From NCBI GenBank assembly GCA_013433145.1, contig CM024182.1:3210501-3274500 (forward strand): a stretch of 64,000 bases of DNA, written 5' to 3'. This stretch comes from Ascaris suum (lineage: Eukaryota; Nematoda; Chromadorea; Rhabditida; Ascarididae). The notes beneath the pieces are model-generated. The model was not told where the DNA came from. It searched no databases and saw nothing but the letters and a program-made list of their open reading frames with translations. Positions within the stretch are counted from its first letter, which is position 1. Every line of letters starts with the position of its first letter. This document shows, piece after piece, positions 13,601 to 27,229 of this stretch. The translations under genes and the position numbers were made by a program.

Positions 13601-16600
13601 GCATTCATAGCAGTAATTTTATTGATGCATATAAAACTTTATTAGTACGTATAATACTGCGCCAATAAGGAAAATTCCTCGGGCAACAGAAAAAAGTAAG
13701 CTTGTACAAAGCAAAACTTTCAAGAATTTTTAAACTCATACTACAATGACGAATTCAAGTATCACTGCTCTGTGCTGTCCAGTTTCATCGATACTTTTGA
13801 AGTCACTCTTTGAAAGTTTTAAACACATTATCTAGCTTTATGCACTAATATAATCATGATATCCAAAAACGTTTGCGGCATGCAAATTAAAGAAAGTGAT
13901 AGAGATAAATGAACGTGAACAGTTACTTATAGAATCTCATAAACTGGAGAGGTCTGAGTGAAATTACGTTCATTTTTCGCTGAAAACACTGAGGAAACTC
14001 TCATTTGCAAATGATCTGGTTCATTTTATAGGGAACAATTCCAGTGTTTCTCTCGATTCACATGCATCTACCGAAGAAGTGCTTCGCGATCAAAATATGG
14101 CGATTCGTTATCGATTTTTCAATCGTCTCGATCCTGGTGGCAACCGTTTGGTTAGTTAATTGAAGGCTGAATTATAGGAGTGATAAGATTTTGTCACTTT
14201 TCGGTACACTCTTTACTATGGCGTTACGAGGATACACTTTGGTGCTGATTCTTTTTAATCGCTTCTCACCGTTCTAAATTTTGCTTTTTTTTTACTTCGA
14301 TCTGAATAATGCAAAAAAAAATCCATCAATTTTTATTTATTCTCACTTCAACATAATAGTGGTTCATAGGCTCGCTGAAATGCTTAGATGGTTTCTCCAA
14401 CTTTTGCAGTATTCCCAATAGAACGCTAACAGAAGTTGAATTAAAATATTTGGCTCAGCGACAGAGGTCGGTATATGTGTAGGTAGGCGAATATATTCCA
14501 CAAGAGGCGATTCTAGGATCGCAAACAATTCCATCGTATCGATTCTAATGACAGGTCGAAATACATATAATATAAATTAACATTTCTCGATTATTTTTTT
14601 AATGAAAAAAGAATTTTTTTGATATACATCGAACGTGTCTTCGCTTATCGGACATGCACCAAATAAGTGGGGAAGATTCCTTTGGAGTATCGGTCTTCTT
14701 CCGCTGCTTCCTTCTTTCCTGCGCCCTCATTTCTCGTCTCGGAGAGGTCATTCAGAATTTTCTGAATTGGATAAAATAAAAGTTAGCCGAACGTAATTCG
14801 AATTTTTTTACTCTCTGCAATTTCAGGAATTCATCGGGAATTTATTTGTTCCACTTTATTACCTCGTGAATGATATTGATCTTATTCTTTGTTCTTATCA
14901 TATTTGGCAGAATGCAGTCAGTTGCTAAATCAGAGATGCTTCAAGTGGGCCATTAAGCGCTATAAGGAAAGGCATGATTTCAACGTAGTGCGATATTTGC
15001 ATAATTGCAATAAAGAAATAGAAACGTAATCTCCATTCTCGTTTATTTTAAATGCCCTTTCATATTATCTTAGTTCACCATCCCTCACTAGTAGGAGGAA
15101 TTCATTAAATTCATATTCCCCTGCCTACCCCCTCTCCACTATCTTTTTTGAATTCGTGCTCCTCAATTTTCACTAAATCGTTCCGAAAGTATTTTTACTG
15201 AAAACACTTCCTTGTTGGCGATCCACAATGAATGGATGTCTCGTCTATTCATGCCGTTTAATCAAACCTGTGCACGTCAAGAAATACATCAGTTTCTTAT
15301 GTTGGCCGACTGGTTGGTAGTTGATTAAATATACCTTTTTGAGTCGATCCTGGGCAGGTGACAATATGTGGCGTGGAATTCTTGTAGCTTGAGCCACTCC
15401 AAAGTGTGCGGCAGTCTTAGCTCGCGTAGGGTTACGGGAAATAAAGTCTGTCGTGCCATAGGCACAGCTTGTTAAGAGTATTGAGCTGAATTTCAGGCGA
15501 TGCCTGATCATGTCGTCCCAGGCGATTTTTATTCGGTCCTACCTCTTGACGATTTCAAGGATGAATCCGGCAAACAAGACAGCATTGTCACGATGTGAGT
15601 TGTTGACGAAATATGGGAGTACTTGTAGAATCGTCGAGACTGAAAGTATCAGTTTTTTATTGGGGGGGGGGGGGGGGGGAGGAGGTGCTTATAGGACCAT
15701 TACTGTTTATTTTCAAACTTTTATGTGGGTAATGGACACTCGACGTAATAACGAAAAACTGTTAGTTTTGAGCGTTAATTTGTAGTGCTGCTCTCAAACA
15801 AGCTTCGATTGTCCATAGTGAGAAATATGGATATTACTCATTTTGTGCAGTGTAAAAAACGTTGAGAAGAAAGGGCACAATGAGCCAGTTTTAATATTTC
15901 TCTCGCTAAAATTATAATATCGTCCGTTACCATATAGATTTGATCAAAACGTCAGCTTTATCGTATGACTCAAATAAGCGCCAAGTTTCAATCAGACCTA
16001 ATAGAGGCGATATTTTATGTACCTGTATGTGCATGTGCACCTGTATATGCATCTAAGGTAAGAGAGTGTGTTGTCAAGCATGTGCTTGAATCCTATGCTC
16101 TTCCGAAAAATATGCTGTTAATAATGTCGTTACTTGCAAGACATCAGTGAATCTTTCCTTGTGGCACACTCACCCTTAGTTGCTCATGGATTTGCAATCT
16201 TATAAAAAGGTTTATTTAGTTACATTGCATATTAAAATATAATTGCACTGTTTTAGTTTTATTTCTGTTTTCTTGAAATTACACATTTTATAAACGTTAC
16301 GGTCATCTTATAATATCATCAAAAAAGGATGTATTTATGAAGTGACGATCAAGAAAGAAGGGTCTTCAACGTATTTCACTGAAGCACTTCCGTCATGCTC
16401 ATATATTATTATTGCCTCATTGAAGAAAATGGGGTGAATGTGTACATTTTATTCCCACTGTAACGGACGTTTTGTTTTACAGTATAGGATAGTTTTAACT
16501 CCTTATTGACTCCTTTTTTTGTAATCATTTTTTGAAGTAATTTTATTTGATGAATGGTTGCATAGTAAAGATTTGCTTTAGATTCTCAGTGTGGAATACG

Positions 16601-19600
16601 ATGATGGGCTCAAGTTTATTAGCGATGCCTTGGGCAGTGCAGCAAGCTGGCCTTCTGCTTGGCATATTCCTCATACTCGCTGTTGGTGCGCTAAGCCTAT
16701 ACACAGCATATAGGATCGTTCAAAGTCCAGTTGGGCTAAGTAATTATTCAAATATTAATTCATTCGTTGTAAAATTTGAGGATTAACGTTGTTTTTTTTT
16801 TTTGAAAATATCTTTCAGGAGGTGTTGATTTTGTTAATGATTGCCACTTATGTGTTCATTAGTTTATAGATTTGCCTACTCTCAGAGGAGTTTCGTAACG
16901 TTTGCTGTTAGAGTCATTCATTCTTATCGAACCGTTTATCAATATCAAGGAGGGATTGATTTCTCTTTGACGTGTACTGGAGTTGCTAATCCGGTTAAAA
17001 ACCATATCTCCAAGCTGAAGATTAGGTATCCGGATTTCGTCTGGAATCGGTAAAGCTCCATTTGTGTTTAGCCGATTCATGTTTTATTGCAGCTTTGGGT
17101 GTTGACAGTCAAGCTGCTGATCTGCCGGATGTATGTCGGTATTTTTGGGGTTCGGTTGGCGACGCGCTATCCGTATTCTTTTCGGTTGTTGTACTACTGG
17201 GAGGCATTGTGGTCTATTGGGTACTTATGTCCAATTTCTTGTACTATACAGGCAACGTTATCCATGGTAAGAATGCAAGTAGTTTCTTAGAAAAACGATA
17301 TTTTCTGATTGGCTGAATATTTGGCAATTGCTAGTCGTATGATTGTTGTAGCAATTGAGCAATTGAGCAGAGGCATAATTTAAAACTCTTTAAAATCGAA
17401 GGTCTTTTGATATCAGCAGAGACATTTTGTATTACTTTATGCATCGATCTCGCCTTTTTCCTCCAATGAATCATATTTGCTCTTTATATCGTTTGTGGTA
17501 CTATTCCTTCTTTCCTTCCTTCTCAACAGTTTTTGTAATTTGGTATCAATCTCAACGAATGCATAGCAGAAACATCTCGAGGTTTTCGCACTTTTATTCT
17601 CAACAAAGAGGCTATCGCATTTGTGCTTTCAGAAGCGATGCAACCAAACAGCACAACGATACCGATACTCGAAAATAAAACGTTCACATGTGATAGTAAG
17701 TTCATAATTGTTCAAAATGGTTTTGATTAATCGCAATAAATCGCTGCCATAGAGTTCTCTCATGTTTCGAATTCGTTTCGCTATTGCTATTGGAGATTTG
17801 CTTCTAAAAGAATGCATTATGAGAATGATTATCGAAGAAATTTTCATGCAGTCGGAATGAAAAATTGTGGACGTTGAGCTGTCATCTTCGAAGTTTTTGA
17901 AGCTTCTTCATCGCCAGTTTTAAAATTTCGTTGATAACTACTCATTCCTCCCGTGATTTTTACCATTGCTTGCGTATATTATCCTTTCAAAAAATACCTT
18001 GCCATTGAAAAAAATCTTTAATATTAGTAAGTAATTTTGATCCCAGTGAGTTCACACGATTGAACCAATCAGATTTCTTGAATGAGTTGTTGTTTCTTAC
18101 GAGGTGATGAGATGAATTAACTCCTCTGCAGCGACATTCGGTTGTTTCGATTCATTTGTTCACCTCTTTTTAGTTCTAATTTCATCTAATTCTTTCTCTT
18201 GCAGTTTATTGCCCAGGTGTGCCGAAGTACTCTGAAGAACTCGATGGTGTTGTCAATTATTTTAGCAATTTACCCTCAGGGCTAGCTAATCGAGACTTCT
18301 TTACCTTCGATAACCTCTGGAAGTTGCAGGTAATTTTTCATCCTATGCACATTTTTGTAAAATTTTTCATTTCTCTACCCACTGTTCCTTATTGCCCCTT
18401 TGCAACATTCGCGGAATTTAATTACTATTGCACTTGATATTTGTGATTGTGTATACGGTTCTTTCTGTTTTCATGTTAATAGTGAGTTGTGCTTTCATAA
18501 CTTTCAGTAGGTTTTAAGTAACAGAAATGATGGGAAGAGGATGAATCAGATGCACTCTTTGAGTTGCTTTCTTATTTCGGGACTTCTTTTGGAGCATATT
18601 TGGTTTAGCAGATAAGACTGCAGCTATAGGCAAATCTTATTTTAAGTTCTCATTTCCTTTAGATTTTACACAATATACCAATAGAGTCATTAACAGTTTT
18701 TGGCTGTTCTCCTTTCTTTTCGAAAACCAAAAAATTTGCATAAAATCTGTGAAAGAAAAAAGTACTATCATGTTGGTACACGGTCTAAAAGATTGATGGT
18801 TGAGGCAAATCCTTTGATTCTGTTCCCCTTACTTCCGTTTAAGTGCTTGGAAGTGAAGAGCTGATGCGGATTTAAATTGCGATTATTTTGCTATGAACTT
18901 CTTTCTGAGTCTATAAATAGAAGCAAACTAATATGGCTGTTGAGAGTCGTAGTACTTATATCTATGTGTTTGTGTTTATGGTCGGGGAGGGGGAAGGAGT
19001 TAAGGATCGGCTTGTGTACCAATGATTATTTGACTGCTTTGATCGTTTTTATCAATTTTCAGTTCAGAAAACTTCTCTGCTGATGCAAATATTGCTTCAT
19101 TAGTTCAAAGCTTAAAGTTCATTATTTGAGGGAAGCGTTCCGATATATTTGGCAATAGTGACTTTACCATTGCTCAGCTTCAAGTCTGCTACGTTCTTCA
19201 CCAAATTCAATATGCTTGGTATGAGTGTGGAATTATCTTCACTTATTTGCTTTCTTTTTTCTCCTCTATGCCGTTGTTGCAAATATGTTTTATTCGGGTT
19301 ACATTTTGCAAATTTTAAAGTGCATCTAGTTTTTTTTTTTGTTGCAAAAATGTATTGTGGCCGCCGACGCGGTATCTGTTAACTTTAGTGCTAGGGCGGG
19401 AGTTATACCGTTTCTTGCGGCCCACTTCTGCATTTGTTTATAGCTCGCGAATAAAATGGTCCGTAGGAATGGATATACGTAAATAAACATGCGCAGACAT
19501 GGTGCTATGGTAATGTTCTCTTGCGAACATTTGCTGGAATACTGCGAAAAACAGTCAGAGATGTCAAATTTGCCAGAATAGGAAGCCAGATTGGCTGCGT

Positions 19601-22600
19601 CGATAATAGTTCCCGGTAATTAGAACCAATCTCCAGCATGTATCGTTCTGACTTTCATCCGTTTCATTGTGTCGGAAAATCCTTTAAAAGCGTCCTGAGA
19701 TGAAAAGAAATATTGCATTTCGTATCTAGAAGCGAAAATTGAAGCCTTCCAAAGCTAAAAGCATTTGGGATCTTCGAACTCAATATTCGACTGCAATCAC
19801 AGCTGGGGTTTTTTCTTTATTAATAATATCTCATGCGTTTTGTTCAGGAGATCTTCATTTTGGATTATCATTGCATAATGTTTCATCGGATTTGGCGTTG
19901 ACAAACAAACTGCAGCAAGATATTACAAGCCGTAATCTTTGCTAGCTGAGATCTTCAGTTTTCAATTTTTTATGTTATTATTGCACCATTTGTTGCATTA
20001 TGTGATCGCTCAAGTGAAGCTTATTAAGGCACCATTTCGGTGGTATATTTGATGTCATTCGTTGCATCGAAGGCTCATGACTGTGGAATCAACGTTAACT
20101 TCACTGATGCGACCTCAGAACATTTCGCCGAATGTAACGCTTTTTTGAGTATTTTTTACGAAGATAGTCATAGGTACAAGCGTACGTGCACGCATAGGTG
20201 CACATACCCGCGTAGATGCAGATGTTTAAATGTACCAGTACGCATGCTTATATATATATCTGCACACATTCATGTGTGTGTGCGCTCTTGTATTGTATTT
20301 TATAATTGTCACATACACAGCGTACGCACGTACCTACACAAAAAATATAGAAAACTTGAAGGGTACAACTCTATTGATCTCGTATTTTGGCTTCTAGCAG
20401 CTAGTGGGCTTATAATATAACCTCAGGCGAATATGTTTTCCAGTTTATTCCTGAATACACTGATGTTTTTCCTGAAGAGAGAGTTTACCTTGTCTTACGG
20501 TTTTGCGAATATTAAAAAATAGGCCGGTGACTGGTGGAGGATCGTTTGCGGGAAAGGGAAGACAAAAAAAGGGCGACTGACATTCTTGCGCAGTATCGTC
20601 ATATTATTCAAAAGAAGAGCGATATCAGAATTGCGGATGATTCAGTTGAGCACATCATAGGCGATGTCAACTCCCATATGAGAAAAAAGGATTGTAATTG
20701 GGCTGAGTATAATGAGATTTCTGTAAATATTCAAATATTCGTGTAATCGAATTCACTGAGAAGAGAATAACAAAGAGCTCTCATTTGATCCGTGATTTAT
20801 CAAACAGCGAAGAGAGCCGCAAAGTTGATGTCTGATCGTCGAACTAACTTCATGTTAATATTACATTTCTTAATTAGCCTCTTAAATCACCTCCTTCTTA
20901 GATTCTCTTTCTCACTTTTATTTATGGAAACTCAGAATGAAAATATTTAACGCCTTGAAAGCAGATCTGAAGAACATTGTAACATCGCAATTTTCGTGAA
21001 TGTTCTTATCGACTGTCGTTATCCTTACCGTGAACATCCTTTTCGTACCTCAAAGAACTGCTTCATTTGGTCCGTTAAACTTTGGCGGTGACTGTGGCGT
21101 CGGAATTCCTTTTCAGAAATGTTTGCTTGAAGCAGTAATCGGCCAAAAGATGTGGGAATTTCACCTTTGGATGCAACAGTGCGATAAAATCTTGGATTTT
21201 GCGTAGATTATATAGTATCCATTATAAACAAAAGTATTTAAGTTGTTTTTTAAGCTCAATCTTTTCTAATCTTTTTCAGCTTAAAGAAGTAATTTAGTTA
21301 TTATAATGCAATGATTGCAAGAATTTAAGCCAAATATTAAGCTTAGCGAAAGTACTTAAGAGTCATATCCTCCGTAATAAAGTGTAATTTGCTTTGTAGT
21401 GTTTCGATGGCGTTTTCCTGCTCTCACGGGTACACTCACGTTGTCGTATTTCCTGCACAATGTGGTTTTGACAATTTTGCGCAATCAGAAGCACCCCGAG
21501 AATAATGTGGGTTTATATTTAATAAAGGCTTATGTGTATATCATTTGCAGCTCATGAGCATAGATAATTAAAAGGCAAATCGCTATGTTTAATTATAACA
21601 CAACGACTGATATAACCGTTTCATTGTATTTAGCGTCCGGATTCAATATCTGGACGTGGAATGCAAATATAGAAATTGCAATATGAACCATGTCCAGCAT
21701 GATGTAGTATAGCAGTAAACTTTGTTACTGCTCGTTTCCGCTTGTTCAGTCATTTAACTGCGTGGAAATTTTCCAGTGCTAGTCGTTGAGAAGATGCAAA
21801 ATTGCAAAATTTGCATCATCGTCGCGTTAATTGGCCTGTTGACCTCTTATTACAATATTTCTAATTTATACTTTTGCGTACTCCCTCTCCCCTCTGCTCG
21901 CTACCCCTCTTGCATTCAATTGATCGCTTCGATTTGCAGACGGAAACAATGAGGTGGCGTTTTTTCTCCGCAGACAGTCAAATGGAGGTGGGAAATTTCC
22001 TGCCACTGCACCGGTTAAGAAACCAGTGGCAATCAGAGGCGTGCCCACATGTGAGGAAAGTGCGCCGGTCATCCCTTAAAAGCTTTCAGTATGATGCAGA
22101 GAAAACGAAGTTGGAGAAGGAAAAAGCAAACACAGCAAATGTCGCCGCGAATGACTTTGATGGCACCTTCTTGAAATGCATAAATGATCCATCTACTCCA
22201 TCTGCAGTGCGCAAATTTCCTCTGTGAATTTTCTTAGGTGATTGAAATTATTCAGTCGAGCTTACGCCACAGTTACCAAGTTGCTTTAACTCAATCTCCG
22301 ACAAAGAAGTCTCATCTATGGAGCTAGATTGGAGAGCGGATTATAGCATTAAATTGGAGCATGTCGAACGTTACACTGATCTGAAGGATGAAGCAGTCAC
22401 TTTGAATGTCGTTAAAATCGTTTTTAGGCCCGCGATTTATCGATCGGTTATTCATTAGCCGCATTTACATATGTTTTCACTGGCTCGCTTTTCTTCTTGT
22501 TGTTTCCGACTATCCGGACCTGCATCTCGGATGTAATGCTTCCGAATTTATTTGTTATCCTTAGAAAATACTGATCTTATTGTGATTATATCCAATTATA

Positions 22601-24594
22601 TCCATCTGGGATTCCTCAGCGGTTATAATTGCTCGATTTATTCTCCTCCTTTCATTCTTTCTCACCCCCCATCACCCTTCCTTTTCCTCCTGATCCAAAG
22701 ACTTGCCGAAATCTTGTAAATTTAAGTGTTTGGAATGTCAGAAATGTTCATGGTACATATGACTGCTAGATGGGACATAACTTATACTTTCGCGATGATG
22801 GTTAAATGTTCACAGTGGATATTATCTGGGAAATGATTATTTGACTGAATAGTGGAACTCTCATTTACTACGTTCACGGTATTCTAGAATAGAAATAGAT
22901 AGAACTAGGTGAAATCGTATTTCTAACGTCCCATCACATTCCCAGAGGCTGTTTTAAGTGATCGTCGAGAGCGTTTAACGTGCATATATGTAGTTGATGA
23001 ATTGCTAGGAAGGCTATAGCAAGTAGATAGTTATTAGTACTTCAATGATTGATCCATACTTCAGATATTTCCTTGGATTCCAATTAAGATTATGAAATTC
23101 ATTACTTATTAATTATTCTTTCTAGAACTTCCTTAACAATTTCGGTTCGGGAGATGCGATGAGTGCAACAGCGCGATTGTTCCTTCTATTCCAAATGATG
23201 ACTGTATTACCGCTATTAGCGTATCTGGTGCGCGCACAATTTTTCTATGCTACACTTGGCACAGTTTATCCTGGGTAAGTCTTCTCGCTTTGAACTTTGT
23301 ATGTGAAGTGGGAGAATAATGAAGCTCTTTGTAACTATAATAAATAATCGTGACAGCTCGAGCCCTTGTTTTGAGACCTGCAGGCTTAGGTCGTGAACTA
23401 ATGCCCCACTATTGAATTGAGGTTAAAATGACTAAGACATACGATCGATCATATCGCTTTGGATAAATCTCCTGATTAATCGACGCATCCAAACGTTCAA
23501 GAAAATCTAAGTTTATTTGAAATAGATAAAAGAATAGCTTGAGTTGCTATTGCTGTGTGGTTTTTTGTTTTATCGTTTTATTGAGAGTATCAGTACAGTT
23601 AATGAAATATTTTAGGATGGGTTACGTATTCTTGCTTAACGTCGCTGTGCTCTCTTTAGCCGTTTGCGTAGCAATTTTCTACCCACATGTTGGCAGTATA
23701 ATTCGGTAAACTCTTCTCTTTTATTGTTACGTCTTTGAATATTGATATTCTCTTACTATTTTATTATATTTAAAACATTTATGCAAATATTTACAAAGCG
23801 TATTTGTTTTTTTTTAGTTGTACATTTTTCTTTTGTGGTTCTTCATTCGAAATTACTGTGACATTCTTGCAGTATACCGTTCTCCCCTCCCCTATTCACC
23901 CACTCCTATCCCCTCCCAATAAGGAAGTTGTGCGTTCTACGTTCCAAAGATGTCGAACATCTCCATGCAGAGCACTTCGTTTTTATATTCCAAATGCAAA
24001 AATATGGTTTTTTGTTAAAGGAAAATGCATTTTATTCGTGCTAAAGGAGTTGAAAGTGAAAATTTTTTTCAAAATTCAACCCCTTATTGACGTGAATCAT
24101 ATGTCATTGGGTTGTCGAAACGTAGAAGGTCGATTTCTCGGTAGAACTTTCTCAGTTTGCCTAAATAACCATCTATGGTTTCTAAGATGAACCCAGTATG
24201 AGAGGTCGTCTTCCATGGTCTCCTTAGCTCGGAAGTGTTTAAGTGGCTGATGTAATCGACTAGAGATTAATTGACAGAGGAGGCATCAGCGACATACGCG
24301 AAAGTAGACTGGAGGTGTCGCCTTCTTTAGAAAAGTTTCAGAAAAGGGTTTTTTGTGTGGGAAACGATGTGATGTCTGATGAAGCCTTTCTCTTTTTTCC
24401 TCTGAAGGAAGCTCGATCAACGTTGCAGGTTTGTTGGTTCATTTTCGGGTCTCGTCTACATCTTCGCACTTCCGTGCACAATTCATTTGAAACGTCTTCA
24501 TATGAGAGGCACGTTGACAAGGTTCGACATCGCTATTCACGGCATTATTATTTTCCTTGGAGCTGCCAATTTTTTCACACAGTTCTTCCTTTGA
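10686..24594 (+). CDS. SLC38A9: SLC38A9-type lysosomal amino-acid transporter/sensor, 590 aa, 15 exons
   Basis: Exons: 10686-10711, 12561-12697, 14032-14150, 15497-15594, 16582-16739, 17093-17266, 17570-17695, 18205-18329, 19131-19218, 20029-20133, 21400-21506, 22428-22532, 23126-23274, 23616-23705, 24429-24594 (1773 nt, all phases consistent, TGA stop). In the family, SLC38A9 is an 11-pass lysosomal membrane protein that exports amino acids in response to arginine and signals through Rag-Ragulator to TORC1. Visible support: a long soluble N-tail with RYRFFNRL (about 80-87) and DHVVP (98-102), matching the conserved Rag-binding tail; WNTMMG (131-136) in TM1, a family hallmark; DLPDVCRYFWG; VVYWVLMSNFLYYTGN; a luminal loop with an NST glycosylation site; FTKFNMLG; LTLSYFLHNVV; LFLLFQMMTVLPLLAYL; and a hydrophobic C-terminus ending NFFTQFFL. 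The length matches the human protein. The first exon (9 codons) is the weakest part: it is chosen because its ATG, donor and phase fit. Confidence 0.93.
12035..12055. repeat. Short perfect inverted repeat
   Basis: Nine-base arms TATACCATA and TATGGTATA around a 3-base loop in the first long intron of the SLC38A9-like gene. AT-rich, so it could be chance. Confidence 0.6.
15662..15679. repeat. Poly-G tract, 18 G, intronic
   Basis: Eighteen consecutive G on the sense strand of an SLC38A9 intron (between exons ending at 15594 and starting at 16582), followed by GGAGG. This is the longest G run in the window and a candidate G-quadruplex. Confidence 0.95.
20172..20343. repeat. Alternating purine-pyrimidine low-complexity tract
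   Basis: Interrupted CA/TG, CG and TA dinucleotide runs (GTACGTGCACGCATAGGTGC, TATATATATA, TGTGTGTGTGCGC, CGTACGCACGTAC) immediately after the exon ending at 20133. It is simple sequence in an intron; the open frame through it is not coding. Confidence 0.7.
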
Positions 24595-25047
24595 TTGGTG
24601 CTGATTAATTTATGCTGAAGCTTAGGATGTATTTATTTATCATTGTAATATTGGCGTAGATAAAACGTCTTTGAATAGTGTTGATTCCTGAGTACGGGGA
24701 GGGCTAAAGCAGAGCAATTAAACGCCTAGAGGGACTAAAACGACAAACGGGTTTTTCGAATTATTTATATGAGTGCGCTCAATTTCCGAGCATTTGTCTA
24801 TTGTAGCTGAGAATTTTCTTACTCTCCTTCGTACTTCCCGTTTCCTCCTACCTATTGCTATCTTAAACGAACTTCCTTCTTTGAGTCAAGTACCTGTGGT
24901 CTTTTGACCAAGTACTCGGCAGTATGTGATGCATTCTTGGCAGTATCCGATGACGTCGACTTTGTCGTTTGAAAAATAATGTTGATTATTTGCTGTTGAG
25001 AACGATTAGGGAAGTTCAAAGCCATCGTCCTTTTTTGCCAATTTTCA

Positions 25048-25083
25048 CAATATGAAAATGTGCATAAGCACATTTTCATATTG
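25048..25083. repeat. Perfect 16-bp hairpin with 4-nt loop
   Basis: The arm CAATATGAAAATGTGC at 25048-25063 is exactly complementary to 25068-25083, with loop ATAA. It is followed by a GGTC-GGTC-GGTC triplet repeat. It may be the tip of a MITE or foldback element, a structured RNA or a palindromic regulatory site; the loop and stem are too short for a usual pre-miRNA. Confidence 0.9.
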
Positions 25084-26008
25084 GTCGGTCGGTCGAAAGA
25101 CTACAGGTCTGTCTGTTCGTTTGCATCAACGTCTACACACGGCGTTTTTCCAGTTAGCTGCCAATAAGGGTTGATGAAATTCGCAGAGTGTCATCAATGA
25201 GAGCATTCACTTGCGATAGTTGCATAGATCGCTTCAGAGGCTAATTTTTGACTGTTAGATTGATGGCACTGTTAGTGTACATTTGAAGCGTTTGCAGTTT
25301 TAAGCGTAATTTCGCGATGGCTATTTGAATATTTTTAGCGATGTTAGGAGGAGATCATGTGCATCGAATTTGGACTCACTTTGGAAATAATTTTGAGTGT
25401 AGTATTTAATCAATGAACATCTCCCGACAGTGCCTAATTTTTTAAAGGCCTCCGCACCGGCTGTAAATATTTCTGCAATGAAGTTTTCCACACGACTGTG
25501 CCCTTTGTGTGTGCTCAAGTCTATAAGGGAACATTAATTTGCTCAGATTAAATGTGTACACTATGCAGGTAGTACAGGTGGAAGTTGTATTGTGCCTTCG
25601 GATGGTACAGATTGAGGACTGTATTTCTGGATGATATTTAGGAGGGTTTCTTTCGCATTTTAAAGGCGAAAATATGAAAAAAGGAGAAGGAATTCAATTT
25701 TCAAGTTTTGGAAATTCAATAAATTTATCGAAAGAATTCTGTTATTTTGGTATAAGTTGTGAGGGCGTTTTTCTTGCCAATTTCAAGAAAGTGATACTGA
25801 TCCGAATTGTTCCTTTCAGCTTTTATTGAGATTTTGAATTGCTTGTTGAATATCCGCATTTCTATTTTGTGTTTTTTTAACGGTTAAACATCGGTTAAAC
25901 ATATTTGTTATTTTCACTTCTCACACTACTTGTACTATTTAACTTATTTGGCTTTTATATTTCATAATTTATTTTTATTTCTGATTGTTATTTTTTGCAT
26001 CCGTCTAT

Positions 26009-26043
26009 AGGATATTCGCTTTTTTTTGAAAAACGAATATCCT
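26009..26043. repeat. Inverted repeat, 10-bp arms
   Basis: AGGATATTCG at 26009-26018 pairs with CGAATATCCT at 26034-26043. The 15-nt spacer contains T and A runs that could lengthen the stem. Confidence 0.75.
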
Positions 26044-27213
26044 GTAAGATATCCTCAAAAATTGATGAAAGAGATCCATATAATCTCCCGTTATAGTTGA
26101 ACGAATATTTATTTGAAGCAATCGAGCGGTCTTTTGTCTTTTTCCCGAATCTTCTGCATGTGTGGTTTACTCAGTCAAATGGTTTATTTTGGTGAGTGAT
26201 ACTGCTCTAAGTTTAATGAATCCCGTCAAGTGAAAGATTCAGGTGTTTGTATCTTCCTGTTATCTTGCCCCGTCCATTCTATTGTACATTGTGGCGCCGT
26301 GCCATGCCACAGTGAAAGGTTGTGTTGTTTTATTTTTGCACTAACGCTATTTTTAGACACGTTGTGCGCATATAATTCTGCAAGAACAATTCAAAGCCAG
26401 GTTCTGAGTAGCAATTGTCTACTGTGGAATTATGAGAATGTCAAACAAATTTCCGTCATTTTATTCGCATTATGTTTCCGGTTGGGTTTTCCGGCCTCGC
26501 AGCAATTGACATCCTGGAAGAGATGAACAATGGTTATTCACAAAAAAACATCATCTTATTACTACTAATATCTAAAGAATTTCCAATATTCAAGTGTCAT
26601 TTTTGTGAGTTAAAATCGGCTCTATCTTTGTGTATGTCTGTTTTTTGCATATCAGATGTAGACAAGATTGATACAAGGAACCTGCCTATCGGTTACAAGA
26701 AAACGAAAGACTGCAGTTTCTCATCATAGAAGGACGCTGAACCTGCAACTGTGCACACCTAGACCTAGCATGGCAACAGATTAAGCAACACTGCTTCCGC
26801 CGTTATCGGTGCAGAAACCTTTCTTTATAGCAACAACCTTCGCCTTGTTTGGGTTATTTTATCCCTCTTCTAAGAGGGCATGTTTTACTGGAGGTCGGTA
26901 AACACTGCAACGAGAATATGATACCGCTCGATGTAAATTATAAGTTTTTTCCACACAGCGAGATACGAAAATCTCGAAGCATTTATTTAAAGCGCCGGCA
27001 TATTGCAACTCAGCGAGCGAATCGGCAGATGAAAACTGCACAAGAGGAATTAGAAACGCCGAGGATTATATCAATTACGTCAGACTATGAAATGCAAAAC
27101 AGTGTATTCGGTGAAGTGGGCTTAAGCTTAAGAGCTTCAAGCGGTTTGGTAAACGATGAATGGGTGGGAGGAGTTCCATGGAACAGTTCTAACTAGGAGT
27201 CGCCGGGAGATGT

Positions 27214-27229
27214 GGGGGGGGGGGGGGGG
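27214..27229. repeat. Poly-G tract, 16 G
   Basis: Sixteen consecutive G in intergenic DNA. Confidence 0.95.

Noticed and set aside
16841..17053. Possible SLC38A9 exon between 16739 and 17093
   Set aside because: Direct joining of 16739 to 17093 keeps phase and matches the family; the intervening frames contain stops.
19219..19382. Extension of the SLC38A9 frame past 19218
   Set aside because: A GTATGA donor at 19219 followed by the exon at 20029 restores the conserved sequence; the read-through is Cys-rich and non-conserved.
26849..27196. 115-codon plus frame in the intergenic region
   Set aside because: Composition is fairly protein-like, but no start, splice partner or domain is evident, and it ends beside a poly-G run.
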